From assembly GCA_024403275.1 (NCBI GenBank), contig JAKSSD010000015.1:1-44352 (forward strand): a stretch of 44,352 nucleotides of DNA, given 5' to 3'. Origin of the DNA: Lachnospiraceae bacterium (lineage in GTDB: Bacteria; Bacillota; Clostridia; Lachnospirales; Lachnospiraceae). Each line of letters opens with the position of its first letter. Position 1 is the stretch's first letter. Below, piece after piece: positions 16,345 to 24,849 of this stretch. Position numbers and translations under genes: made by a program. A model generated the notes under the pieces. It had not been told where the DNA came from and searched no databases. It saw only the letters and a list, made by a program, of their open reading frames with translations.

Positions 16345-16428
16345 CAGAGTGCGTAGATTTGTTGTCATGCACTCGATAATCTTTTTGATGAAAAGTCATT
16401 TGCCTGGATTGCTAATCCGGGCTTTTTT
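16331..16428 (+). promoter_or_regulatory. Cysteine attenuator: antiterminator/terminator switch
   Basis: GGCAAGTGA at 16331-16339, in the last codons of the leader frame, pairs over 9 positions (one G-U) with TCATTTGCC at 16396-16404. That stem uses the first 3 bases of the terminator's left arm (16402-16404), so the two are exclusive. A separate hairpin GAGTGC/GCACTC (16347-16352, 16369-16374) nests inside. A ribosome stalled at the Cys codons (16300-16314) would leave 16331-16339 free and allow read-through; one that reaches the stop at 16342 would cover it and let the terminator form. Confidence 0.72.
16402..16428 (+). terminator. Attenuator terminator before the SGNH hydrolase gene
   Basis: GCCTGGATT (16402-16410) and AATCCGGGC (16414-16422) form a 9-bp stem with a 3-base loop and a T6 tail. 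It lies 61 bases before the next gene, within the same transcription unit as the promoter at 16193. Confidence 0.88.
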
Positions 16429-16489
16429 ATTGAAAAAGAAGAAAGCCTTTTAAATAAAAATGTTGATTTACAACAAAGAAGGTGGTTAA

Positions 16490-17113
16490 ATGAAAAGAGT
16501 GTTGTGCTTTGGCGACTCAAATACATATGGTTATTCTCCATTTGATGGAACAAGGTTTCCTAAGGAAGTAAGATGGTCAGGAATTTTGGCTGACAGATTT
16601 TCAAAGGATGACGTACAGGTGATTGAAGAGGGTTTGGTTGGAAGAACCACAGTCTTCGAGGACAGCATTAGAGTTGGAAGAAAGGGTACAGATTTTCTTC
16701 TTCCTCTGATAGAAAGCCATTATCCAATTGATACACTTGTATTGATGCTTGGAACCAATGATTGTAAAACGATATACAAAGCATCGCCCTATATTATAGG
16801 TAGAGGAATTGAAATCCTGATTCAACAGGTTAAGGATTTTAATTCAAATATTAAGATTTTGCTGGTTTCTCCTATATTCTTAGGTGACAGAGTCTGGGAA
16901 GACGGCTTTGATCCAGAATTCAACGAAGAAGCAGTAGAAAAATCACATAAGCTTAAAGATGTCTACAAAGACATAGCGAATAAATACGGATGTTCATTCC
17001 TGGCAGCATCTGATTATGCGAATCCTTCAGAAGCAGATCAGGAACATATGAACGAAGAGGGACACAGAGCTCTCTCAAATGCAATTTATGAAAAACTAAT
17101 TAATGAAAAGTGA
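16490..17113 (+). CDS. SGNH/GDSL-type hydrolase
   Basis: This 207-residue cytoplasmic protein has all four SGNH blocks: GDSN with nucleophile Ser10, the glycine block GLVGRT (Gly48), GTND with Asn90, and DQEH with Asp183 and His186. It resembles arylesterase-like acylhydrolases. It is the first full gene after the cysteine attenuator; AAGGTGG precedes the ATG. The lipoprotein gene starts 11 bases after its stop. Its presence in this operon suggests a thioester or O-/S-acyl compound as substrate, but that is inference. Confidence 0.85.
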   Translation: MKRVLCFGDSNTYGYSPFDGTRFPKEVRWSGILADRFSKDDVQVIEEGLVGRTTVFEDSIRVGRKGTDFLLPLIESHYPIDTLVLMLGTNDCKTIYKASPYIIGRGIEILIQQVKDFNSNIKILLVSPIFLGDRVWEDGFDPEFNEEAVEKSHKLKDVYKDIANKYGCSFLAASDYANPSEADQEHMNEEGHRALSNAIYEKLINEK

Positions 17114-17124
17114 GGATAAAGATT

Positions 17125-17994
17125 ATGAAAAACAATTGGTTAAAGAAATTATTAGCAACTGTAGCAACTGTAGCTTTAGCAGGAAGCTTTTTAGTAGGTT
17201 GCGATTCAGCTGGTGGATCAACAGATAATACAAGTGGTGTTAAGTACAGAACTCTTGATGAGATTAAGGCAAGCGGAAAGATTAACATCGGTGTATTCTC
17301 AGATAAGAGTCCATTCGGATATGTAGATGAAAATGGTAAGTATGCAGGATATGATGTTTATTTTGCAGAGAAGATTGGTGAAGACCTTGGTGTTGAAATC
17401 AATTATGTATCAACAGAAGCTGCTAACAGAATTGAGTACCTTCAGACAGGTAAGGTTGATATTATCTTAGCTAACTTCACAGTAACTCCTGAAAGAGCTG
17501 AAGAAGTTGATTTTGCTTTACCATACATGAACGTAGCTCTTGGTGTTGTATCACCTTCAGATGCAGTTATTACAAGTCTTGATGAGATTGGTGCAGATGA
17601 TGAAGTAATCGTTATTTCTGGTACAACAGCTGAAACATATCTTACAAAGAATTATCCAAATATCAAGCTTCAGAAGTATGATGCTTATGCACAGGCTAAG
17701 ACAGCATTCGAAAACAGAAATGGTGTTGCTTGGGCTAACGATAATACAGAAGTTATCGCATTTGCAATTGAGAACGAAGGATATACAGTAGGAATTCCTT
17801 CTCTTGGTGATCAGGATACAATTGCTCCAGCAGTAACAAAGGGTAATGAAACATTACTTAAGTGGTTAAATGATGAAATCGTTGCTATCGGTGCAGATAA
17901 TTTCTTCCATGCAGATTATGAAGCAACATTACTTGATACATATGGCTCAGATTACGAGGATGAACTTGTAGTAGAAAGCGGTATCGTAAAATAA
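17125..17994 (+). CDS. CjaA-like cysteine/amino-acid ABC transporter substrate-binding lipoprotein
   Basis: This 289-residue protein has a lipoprotein signal peptide with lipobox LVGC and lipidated Cys26. The mature part is a family 3 periplasmic-type binding protein: INIGVFSDKSPFGYVDENGKYAGYD, EAANRIEYLQTGKVDIILANFT, TPERAEEVDFALPYM and ISGTTAETYL. These blocks closely match what I recall of Campylobacter CjaA, a cysteine-binding protein, so cysteine is the most likely ligand. The start is the ATG 8 bases after GAGG (17112-17115); in-frame codons from 17110 are rejected. The signal-peptide cysteine is outside the membrane. Cys preference agrees with the leader peptide upstream. Confidence 0.88.
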   Translation: MKNNWLKKLLATVATVALAGSFLVGCDSAGGSTDNTSGVKYRTLDEIKASGKINIGVFSDKSPFGYVDENGKYAGYDVYFAEKIGEDLGVEINYVSTEAANRIEYLQTGKVDIILANFTVTPERAEEVDFALPYMNVALGVVSPSDAVITSLDEIGADDEVIVISGTTAETYLTKNYPNIKLQKYDAYAQAKTAFENRNGVAWANDNTEVIAFAIENEGYTVGIPSLGDQDTIAPAVTKGNETLLKWLNDEIVAIGADNFFHADYEATLLDTYGSDYEDELVVESGIVK

Positions 17995-18017
17995 TTAATA
18001 AATAGAGGACAGACAAC

Positions 18018-18677
18018 ATGGATATAAAAGTACTTATTGATTATCTGCCTTTGTATAAGGAAGCACTTTTATTAACATTAAAAATTGGATGGCTCGGTAT
18101 ATTAGCAGCGCTTGTGATTGGTATTGCAGGCGCTGCCATCTTGCATTTTAAAATACCTGTTTTAAAGCAGATATTCGGAGTCTATATTGAAATATTCAGA
18201 AACACACCATTATTGGTTCAATTATTTTTTATTTACTTTGCTTTACCAAAGATTGGAATAAAAATCAGTGCTGAAATGTGTGGTGTTCTTGGACTTGGAC
18301 TTCTGGGTGGAGCTTATATGATTGAGACATTTAGAAGTGGACTTGAATCTATAGCAAAGATTCAGACAGAGAGTGCGCTCAGTCTTGGAATGACAAAAGG
18401 ACAGGTATTAGTTCATATTATCCTGCCACAGGCACTTTCAATCAGTGTGCCTGGTATTCTGGCAAACTTAATTTTCCTTCTCAAAGAAACATCAGTGTTC
18501 TCAACTATCAGTTTGATGGACCTTATGTTTACAGCAAAAGATTTGATTGGTATGTATGCTAAGACTATTGAATGTCTTTTCATGCTTGTTGTTTTCTATT
18601 TGATTATGCTGCTTCCGGTGTCTATAATCGGTTCAATTATAGAAAGGAGGGTACGTTATGCAGAGTTTGGGGATTGA
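18018..18677 (+). CDS. Amino-acid ABC transporter permease 1
   Basis: This 219-residue polar-amino-acid permease of the HisM/GlnP type has about five membrane helices, the EIFRNTPLLVQLFFIYFALP segment and the EAA loop (ESALSLGMTKGQVLVHIILPQAL) that contacts the ATPase. It starts 23 bases after the lipoprotein gene with AGAGGAC as its ribosome site, and its end overlaps the second permease by 20 bases. It should form a heterodimer with that permease. Confidence 0.9.
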   Translation: MDIKVLIDYLPLYKEALLLTLKIGWLGILAALVIGIAGAAILHFKIPVLKQIFGVYIEIFRNTPLLVQLFFIYFALPKIGIKISAEMCGVLGLGLLGGAYMIETFRSGLESIAKIQTESALSLGMTKGQVLVHIILPQALSISVPGILANLIFLLKETSVFSTISLMDLMFTAKDLIGMYAKTIECLFMLVVFYLIMLLPVSIIGSIIERRVRYAEFGD

Positions 18678-19332
18678 TGTATTATTCAAAGGAACCAATA
18701 TGCTACGACTTCTCCAGGGATTATGGGTATCTGTAGCAATCAGTTTGATTTCAGTAGCTTTTAGTATTGTTCTTGGTTTTATTGTGGGTGTATTAATGAC
18801 CTCAGAAAATAAAATCATTAAGGCTATACTTAGAGTATATCTTGAAATCGTAAGAATTATGCCTCAGATGGTTCTTTTATTTATAGTTTACTTTGGAACC
18901 ACACGAGTATTTGGTTGGAATTTATCGGCAGAGGTTTCTGCGATTATTGTATTTATTTTCTGGGGAACTGCTGAAATGGGCGATCTTGTAAGAGGATCAC
19001 TTAAGAGTATTCCAGTCATTCAGTATGAATCGGCTAAAGCCTTGGGACTTAATAATTTTCAGGTGTATTTCCATATTATAGTTCCACAGACAATACGAAG
19101 ATTAATACCTTTATCAATTAACCTTATTACAAGAATGGTTAAGACAACATCTTTGGTTATGATGATTGGTATTGTTGAAGTATTGAAGGTAGCACAACAG
19201 ATTATTGAAGCAAACAGAAAGGCTTCACCGAATGCGGCATTTGGCGTATTTTTGGTAGTATTTATTCTTTATTTCTTAATTTGTTGGCCAGTAAGCAGAC
19301 TTGCGAAGATTCTTGAAAAGAGGTGGGCATAA
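18658..19332 (+). CDS. Amino-acid ABC transporter permease 2
   Basis: This 224-residue permease is paralogous to the preceding one, with EIVRIMPQMVLLFIVYFGT and the EAA loop ESAKALGLNNFQVYFHIIVP. The ribosome site AAGGAGGG lies inside the end of the preceding gene, 20 bases of which overlap. In CjaA-like systems two permeases and one ATPase form the membrane complex. Confidence 0.9.
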   Translation: MQSLGIDVLFKGTNMLRLLQGLWVSVAISLISVAFSIVLGFIVGVLMTSENKIIKAILRVYLEIVRIMPQMVLLFIVYFGTTRVFGWNLSAEVSAIIVFIFWGTAEMGDLVRGSLKSIPVIQYESAKALGLNNFQVYFHIIVPQTIRRLIPLSINLITRMVKTTSLVMMIGIVEVLKVAQQIIEANRKASPNAAFGVFLVVFILYFLICWPVSRLAKILEKRWA

Positions 19333-20076
19333 ATGAGCGAACTTTTAAAGGTAGAACATTTACACAAAGAATTTGATAAAAATGTTGTAATTAAAGATAT
19401 GGATCTCACAGTTAAAAAAGGTGAGGTTGTAGTTATCATTGGCCCATCAGGTTGTGGTAAAAGTACATTTTTAAGATGCTTAAATGGGCTTGAAGAGATT
19501 CAGGGCGGAAGCATCACAGTAGATGGTTCTTTAGTTGAACCTAAGAAAAAGGATATTATTAAAATCAGACAGAAGGTGGGAATGGTATTTCAGTCATATG
19601 AGCTTTTCCCACATAAGACAGTGCTTGATAATATAATTCTTGCTCCAATGAAGGTGCAAAAAAGAAATAAGGCAGAGGTTACCAAGGAAGCTTTAGAATT
19701 ACTTGAAAAGGTTGGCCTCTCAGAGAAGAAGAATTTCTATCCAAGACAGTTATCTGGTGGACAAAAACAGCGAGTAGCTATTGTAAGAGCACTTTGCATG
19801 CATCCAGAAGTTCTTTTATTTGATGAAGTAACTGCTGCACTTGATCCAGAAATGGTTCATGAAGTTTTAGAGACAATGATTGAGTTAGCAAAATCAGGTT
19901 CAACAATGCTTATTGTTACTCATGAAATGGCATTTGCAAGAGCAATTGCTGACAGAATTGTATTTCTTGATCAGGGAGAAATTGTCGAAGAAACAGATAA
20001 GGTTAAGGAGTTCTTTGATCATCCGCAGACTGAAAGAGCACAGAAATTCCTTAAGACATTTACATTCGATGAATAA
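19333..20076 (+). CDS. Amino-acid ABC transporter ATP-binding protein
   Basis: This 247-residue ATPase has Walker A GPSGCGKST (residues 37-45), Q-loop VFQSYELFP, signature LSGGQKQRVAIVRAL and Walker B VLLFDEVTAALDPE. The DEVTAALD form, instead of DEPTSALD, is a known variant of the polar-amino-acid group. The H-loop is VTHEMAFAR. It starts immediately after the permease stop, with AAAAGAGGTGGGC before the ATG. Confidence 0.93.
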   Translation: MSELLKVEHLHKEFDKNVVIKDMDLTVKKGEVVVIIGPSGCGKSTFLRCLNGLEEIQGGSITVDGSLVEPKKKDIIKIRQKVGMVFQSYELFPHKTVLDNIILAPMKVQKRNKAEVTKEALELLEKVGLSEKKNFYPRQLSGGQKQRVAIVRALCMHPEVLLFDEVTAALDPEMVHEVLETMIELAKSGSTMLIVTHEMAFARAIADRIVFLDQGEIVEETDKVKEFFDHPQTERAQKFLKTFTFDE

Positions 20077-20084
20077 TTTATACT

Positions 20085-21275
20085 ATGGCTATATTTGATT
20101 TTGACAAAGAGGTAAACAGAAAAAATACAGGAGCGATTAAATTTGACTGGGATGTCAAAATGGGTAAGGAAGGACTTATTCCACTCTGGGTTGCTGATAT
20201 GGATTTTGAAACTCCTGATTTTATTATTGATGCTATTAAAGAAAGAGCATCACAGGGTGTTTTTGGTTATACAGAGCCACTTGATGATTACTACGAAGCT
20301 GTTATAGATTGGTTTAAAAGAAATCATAACTGGTCAATTGATAAAGAAGCCATACTTACTGCTCCAGGAGTTGTATATGCACTTACTATAGCAATAGAAG
20401 CATTTACCAAGCCAGGAGATGCTATTATTATTCAGGAGCCTGTTTATTATCTTTTTAGAAAAATGAGTGCTCATAATAATAGAAAAGTAGTTAATTCAGA
20501 GCTTCTATATAAAGAAGGTCAATATGAAATGAATCTTGACGATTTTGAGAAAAAAATTGTTGAGAACAACGTTAAAATGTATATTCTTTGTAATCCCCAC
20601 AATCCAGGAGGAAGAGTTTGGACAAAGGATGAGCTGATTGCGGTAGGTAATATTTGTAAGAATCATAATGTTTTGGTATTTGCAGATGAGATTCACTGCG
20701 ATTTGACCTATGAAGGTCATGATTATACACCATTTGCCAGCATATCAGAAGAATTTGCAAACTTTTCGGTAGCTGGAACTTCAGCCAGCAAATCTTTTAA
20801 TCTTGCGGGATTACAACTTTCCAATACTATTATTCACAATAAAGAATTACGAGATAAATATAAGAAGGCCTTTGACGCTTCTGGTTATTCTGAACCATCT
20901 ATTTTTGGAGTTGTTGCTACAAAAGCTGCCTATACTAAAGGCGATGAATGGTTAAAAGAAGCAAAAGAGTACATAAAAGGAAATATTGATTTCGTTAAAA
21001 ATTATATTGATGACAATATTCCTGGCGTGGAAATGATGGTTCCACAAGGAACTTACCTTGTATGGCTTGATTTCAGTAAGATAAGTGATAATTATCGTGA
21101 GATTGAGAATCTTATTGAAAAGAAAGCAAAGCTATGGCTTGATTCAGGCCTTATGTTCGGGCATTCTGGAAGATTGTGGCAACGTATAAATGTAGCCTGC
21201 CCAAGAAGCATTGTAGAAAAAGCTATGAATCAATTAGCCTTCGCGGTAAATGAATACATGAAAAATGAAATGTAA
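20085..21275 (+). CDS. MalY/PatB-type PLP C-S lyase (cystathionine/cysteine lyase)
   Basis: This 396-residue class-II PLP enzyme shows LWVADMDF, the FGYTEP block, CNPHNPGGRVWTKDEL, FADEIHCDL and the PLP-binding SASKSFNLAGLQ with Lys236. These blocks are typical of the MalY/PatB branch, which cleaves the C-S bond of cystathionine or cysteine to thiol, ammonia and pyruvate. It starts 8 bases after the ATPase gene without a clear ribosome site, so it is probably coupled. The context of a cysteine transporter and Cys attenuator supports a role in cysteine breakdown or interconversion; ordinary aminotransferase activity is the alternative. Confidence 0.9.
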   Translation: MAIFDFDKEVNRKNTGAIKFDWDVKMGKEGLIPLWVADMDFETPDFIIDAIKERASQGVFGYTEPLDDYYEAVIDWFKRNHNWSIDKEAILTAPGVVYALTIAIEAFTKPGDAIIIQEPVYYLFRKMSAHNNRKVVNSELLYKEGQYEMNLDDFEKKIVENNVKMYILCNPHNPGGRVWTKDELIAVGNICKNHNVLVFADEIHCDLTYEGHDYTPFASISEEFANFSVAGTSASKSFNLAGLQLSNTIIHNKELRDKYKKAFDASGYSEPSIFGVVATKAAYTKGDEWLKEAKEYIKGNIDFVKNYIDDNIPGVEMMVPQGTYLVWLDFSKISDNYREIENLIEKKAKLWLDSGLMFGHSGRLWQRINVACPRSIVEKAMNQLAFAVNEYMKNEM

Positions 21276-21311
21276 ATTTATAACAAGTACTTTGTTTTCT
21301 ATTTACATTTT
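21266..21311. other. Long imperfect inverted repeat between the C-S lyase and PPi-PFK genes
   Basis: AAATGTAAAT (21268-21277) and ATTTACATTT (21301-21310) are perfect inverted repeats that include the lyase stop codon. The interior 21282-21296 is itself nearly palindromic around AAGTACTT. A T-tract is lacking, so it may be a weak terminator, an RNA-end stabiliser or an operator for the next gene. Confidence 0.45.
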
Positions 21312-21368
21312 CACAAAATGATGTAAAAATATATAGGTATGAAAATTTTTAAATAAAGGAGATATATT

Positions 21369-23027
21369 ATGAATCTTTCACCACTTCAGAAAGCAAGATA
21401 TGAGTATAGCCCAAAGTTACCTGGCATGCTCAGAAATGGTATCGCTGAAATCTGTGTTAAAGAAGGCGCAGCTACATCTTCAGTAGCAGATCAGGATAAG
21501 ATCGCAGCTCTTTTCCCTAACACATATGGTAAGCCAGAAGTTACATTTGAAAAAGGACAGAACACATCTGCACCTAAGAAGCAGGTAGTAGGTGTTATTC
21601 TTTCAGGTGGTCAGGCTCCTGGTGGACACAACGTAGTAAGCGGTCTTTACGATGCACTTAAGGCTACAAACAAGGACAACGTTCTTTTAGGATTCAAGGG
21701 TGGCCCAGACGGACTTCTTAAAGATGACTATGTTGTATTTGATGATGCATTTATCGATGCTTACAGAAACACAGGTGGTTTCGATATTATTGGTTCAGGC
21801 AGAACAAAACTTGAAACAAAAGAGCAGTTCGCTATCGTTGCTGAGAATGCAAAGAAGAACGGACTTACAGCAGTTGTTATCATCGGTGGTGATGACTCTA
21901 ATACAAATGCTGCAACACTTGCAGAGTACATGGCAGCAAACAATACAGGTGTTCAGGTTATCGGATGTCCTAAGACAATCGACGGTGACTTAAAGAACGA
22001 AGATATCGAAGCATCATTCGGTTTTGATACAGCAACAAAGACATACTCAGAGTTAATCGGTAACATCGAAAGAGATGCTAACTCAGCTAAGAAGTATTGG
22101 CATTTCATTAAGGTTATGGGTCGTTCAGCTTCTCACGTTGCACTTGAATGTGCTCTTGAGACACAGCCAAACATCTGCCTTATCGGTGAAGAAGTAGCTG
22201 CTAAGAAGATGTCACTTGCTGAAATTACAAATTACATCGCTGACGCAGTTGAGAAGCGTGGTAACAATGGTAACAACTTCGGTGTTGCTATTATCCCAGA
22301 AGGTATCGTAGAATTCGTACCTGAGTTCTCAAAGCTTATTGCAGAAATCAATGAACTTCTTGCAGGTAGCAAGACAGAAGAATTCAATGCACTTCCAGAT
22401 TGGAACGCTAAGTATGATTACATCAAGGCTGGTCTTACAGCAGAGTCATTCGCAGTATTTGATATTCTTCCTCAGTTCGTACAGCAGCAGCTCTTCCTTG
22501 AGAGAGACCCACATGGTAACGTACAGGTTTCACTCATCGAGTCAGAAAAGCTCTTCTCAGAAATGGTTAAGACAGAGCTTGCTAAGAGAAAAGCAGCTGG
22601 AACATTCAAGGGTAAATTCGGTGCTCAGCATCACTTCTTCGGTTACGAAGGAAGATGTGCATTCCCATCTAACTTCGATGCTGACTACTGCTACTCACTT
22701 GGTTACAACGCATTCATGCTTATTCAGTATGGTTACACAGGATACCTTTCAAAGGTTTCTAACATTTCTAAGCCAGCTGAAGAATGGGTTGCAGGTGGTA
22801 TGCCTATCACAAAGATGATGAACATGGAAAGAAGAAATGGTGAAGATAAGCCAGTTATCAGAAAGGCTCTTGTAGAGCTTGATGGCAAGCCATTCCAGTA
22901 CTTCGCAGCACACAGAGATACATGGGCTGTAGAAACAGCATTTACATTCCCAGGTGCTATCCAGTACTATGGTCCAGCAGAAGTTTGTGATCTTACAACA
23001 AGAACACTTGCTCTTGAGAAGAACTAA
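21369..23027 (+). CDS. pfp: PPi-dependent 6-phosphofructokinase, long form
   Basis: This 552-residue enzyme phosphorylates fructose 6-phosphate with pyrophosphate in glycolysis, reversibly. The long PFP type is shown by [21 protein letters not shown] (Asp175, Asp176) and PKTIDGDL (Lys202, Asp205, Asp207), where the second Asp of GGDD and the Lys of PKTIDGD are the PPi signature in place of the ATP-type Gly residues. [14 protein letters not shown] and the [12 protein letters not shown] block also fit. Strong codon bias and the AAAGGAGA ribosome site point to high expression. It stands alone, ahead of a terminator; an inverted repeat lies in its leader. Confidence 0.95.
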   Translation: MNLSPLQKARYEYSPKLPGMLRNGIAEICVKEGAATSSVADQDKIAALFPNTYGKPEVTFEKGQNTSAPKKQVVGVILSGGQAPGGHNVVSGLYDALKATNKDNVLLGFKGGPDGLLKDDYVVFDDAFIDAYRNTGGFDIIGSGRTKLETKEQFAIVAENAKKNGLTAVVIIGGDDSNTNAATLAEYMAANNTGVQVIGCPKTIDGDLKNEDIEASFGFDTATKTYSELIGNIERDANSAKKYWHFIKVMGRSASHVALECALETQPNICLIGEEVAAKKMSLAEITNYIADAVEKRGNNGNNFGVAIIPEGIVEFVPEFSKLIAEINELLAGSKTEEFNALPDWNAKYDYIKAGLTAESFAVFDILPQFVQQQLFLERDPHGNVQVSLIESEKLFSEMVKTELAKRKAAGTFKGKFGAQHHFFGYEGRCAFPSNFDADYCYSLGYNAFMLIQYGYTGYLSKVSNISKPAEEWVAGGMPITKMMNMERRNGEDKPVIRKALVELDGKPFQYFAAHRDTWAVETAFTFPGAIQYYGPAEVCDLTTRTLALEKN

Positions 23028-23056
23028 TTAATTAGTATATTAAATTTTTAAATATG

Positions 23057-23089
23057 ACCCTCTTTGCTGAATAAGTGAAGAGGGTTTTA
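23057..23089 (+). terminator. Terminator after PPi-PFK
   Basis: ACCCTCTT (23057-23064) and AAGAGGGT (23078-23085) form an 8-bp stem with a 13-base loop, followed by TTTATC. Confidence 0.8.
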
Positions 23090-23120
23090 TCTTATTAAAT
23101 GGATATAAACAGGGGTAGAC

Positions 23121-23837
23121 ATGCAATTAATAAAAAACAATAAGTTAGGATCAATATATATAGATGTTTCAGGAAATCTGTCAGCAATCGGGGCAGTAAT
23201 GTTGGTTGAAGAAGCAGTAACAGAACTTCTTGGAAACATGGAATTAGACGGCATTTCTTTGGAAAGGAAATATGGCGCAGTCTGGGTGTATACTAAAACA
23301 AGAGTAAAGCTTTTGAAAGATATCAAATGGGATGCTCCATATACACTCACTTCATTTATTTCCAGAAAATCACGAGCAGGCATTAATATTGATGTTGCAA
23401 TTGAGAATGAGAATAAAGAATTATGCAGTTACGCACGTGTAGAATTATGCGCTATTGATGTTAAGGAGTTAAAGATTCGAAGAACTAATGAGGTTGGAGT
23501 GGATGATTCGATAGAAGCTCATGAGCCATGGATTGATTTTTCTTTTGCCAGATATACAAAGGTTGAGTATGAGAAGGTTGATGAAGTGAAAATCAAATTC
23601 TCAAATATTGATTTCATGAAGCATACTAACAACAAGGAATATGTAAGATTTATCATGGATACTTATACTGTTGACGAATTGTTATGTAAACCAATTAAAG
23701 AACTTGAAGTTGTATACTACAATCAATCTTATGAAGGTAATATTCTTAGTATTTCTAAAACAGTAAATGAGAGTTCAGAATTGTTTACTGTTGATAGAGA
23801 TGAAACTATTATTGTAAAAGCAGAAATTATCAGATAA
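23121..23837 (+). CDS. Acyl-ACP thioesterase
   Basis: This 238-residue protein has a double hot-dog layout: an N-terminal half (GNLSAIGAVMLVEEAVTELL, YGAVWVYTKTRVKL) and a C-terminal half with NIDFMKHTNNKEYVRFIMDT, the usual D-x-N/M-x-H-x-NN-x-x-Y motif of FatA/FatB-type enzymes (PF01643). It releases fatty acids from acyl carrier protein. AGGGGT precedes ATG 23121. It is apparently monocistronic. Confidence 0.85.
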   Translation: MQLIKNNKLGSIYIDVSGNLSAIGAVMLVEEAVTELLGNMELDGISLERKYGAVWVYTKTRVKLLKDIKWDAPYTLTSFISRKSRAGINIDVAIENENKELCSYARVELCAIDVKELKIRRTNEVGVDDSIEAHEPWIDFSFARYTKVEYEKVDEVKIKFSNIDFMKHTNNKEYVRFIMDTYTVDELLCKPIKELEVVYYNQSYEGNILSISKTVNESSELFTVDRDETIIVKAEIIR

Positions 23838-23865
23838 TTTGCACTAGTAGCGATTCTTTACGGTA

Positions 23866-23894
23866 TTCAAAATAGTAGTAAAATATGATATAAT
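23866..23894 (+). promoter_or_regulatory. Sigma-A promoter for the zinc-ribbon/vWA pair
   Basis: TTCAAA (23866-23871), 17-base spacer, perfect TATAAT (23889-23894). The first gene starts 56 bases further on. Confidence 0.7.
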
Positions 23895-23949
23895 ACTTAC
23901 TGAATTTTGATGGTAAAAGCCACTAATAGTGGATGAAAAGAGGAAGCAA

Positions 23950-24837
23950 ATGATTAGTATTAAATGTTCTAATTGTGGGGCTGAAATGTCTGTTGATACT
24001 AAGGGTAATCTTTACTGTCCTTACTGTCAGTCAACAGCTCATTTTTCAGATGATGAATTAAAAGAATATCGTGAGTACAGAATGAATATGCTTCAGTATT
24101 TACGTGCTTCTGCTGATGAAAATGCAACTAAAGCGGATTCAAGATTCTTAAATTATTGCGATTCAATTTATTTTAATAGTGTTGATGATCAGACATTTGC
24201 AATAGATTATCAATTCTTCTATGAAGAGGATAATGTTAAGACTTATATTACTCAAAGCAGTGTCGTTTTTGTTTTTGAGAAAAAAGACATTGATAAGGTT
24301 AGCAAATTTAAAGAAGGAATCGAATTACTTCAGTATCCTTCAGCAGATATGAAAGGATTAAGCAGTTGTTTCCCATCTATTAAGATGGAAGCAGAGCTTG
24401 AAGATGGAAGATATCTTTTAGCAGTATCCAAGGAAGAGAATGCATATCCATTATTTGCTTTTGGAAGCATTGCTCCGGTTCATGTTGCCTGGATTGTTTC
24501 AAGACTTGAAAATATGGCCTGTGTATTTGAATATAGTCAGCTCGTTCATGGTGGTATGTCTATGAATACAGTTTTTATTAATACGAGAACTCATCAGGCA
24601 TTCCTTCTTGGTGGCTGGTGGAAGGCTAGAAAGAAATTCAATATTATGGACAAGAAAGATTTGTACGATATTAGAAAAGTTGCAAATCAGGTAATGGGTG
24701 AATTAAAGGGTGAAGCACCAAAGGAATTTATTAATTTCGTTAAGGGTGCTCCTGCTACAGAGGCCTACAGTGATTTCTCTTTATGGGACACTGTTATTGA
24801 AAAAGGCTTTGGCGGACATAAATTTGTGAAGTTTTAA
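23950..24837 (+). CDS. Zinc-ribbon protein with degenerate kinase-like domain
   Basis: This 295-residue soluble protein begins with a CxxC-x13-CxxC zinc ribbon (Cys6, 9, 23, 26). The later part recalls a kinase C-lobe: a helix, then LVHGGMSMNTVFI (His200, Asn206) in the place of H-x-D-x(4)-N, and FLLGGWW in the place of a DFG-like strand. Both catalytic Asp residues are missing, so it would be a pseudokinase at best. The similarity is from inspection and weak. The start is ATG 23950 after AGGAAG; a GTG at 23929 is rejected. The vWA gene follows 12 bases later, so the two probably act together. Confidence 0.6.
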   Translation: MISIKCSNCGAEMSVDTKGNLYCPYCQSTAHFSDDELKEYREYRMNMLQYLRASADENATKADSRFLNYCDSIYFNSVDDQTFAIDYQFFYEEDNVKTYITQSSVVFVFEKKDIDKVSKFKEGIELLQYPSADMKGLSSCFPSIKMEAELEDGRYLLAVSKEENAYPLFAFGSIAPVHVAWIVSRLENMACVFEYSQLVHGGMSMNTVFINTRTHQAFLLGGWWKARKKFNIMDKKDLYDIRKVANQVMGELKGEAPKEFINFVKGAPATEAYSDFSLWDTVIEKGFGGHKFVKF

Positions 24838-24849
24838 AGGAGAATTATT

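Noticed and set aside
16255-16428. T-box or SAM-type riboswitch before the cysteine operon
   Set aside because: The leader is too short for a T-box, lacks the T-box sequence and specifier loop, and shows no S-box core. A translated Cys-rich frame explains the hairpins better.
22339-22818. Second-frame 159-residue open frame within the PPi-PFK gene
   Set aside because: It lies wholly within a clearly conserved enzyme and has no ribosome site; it is a by-product of that gene's codon bias.
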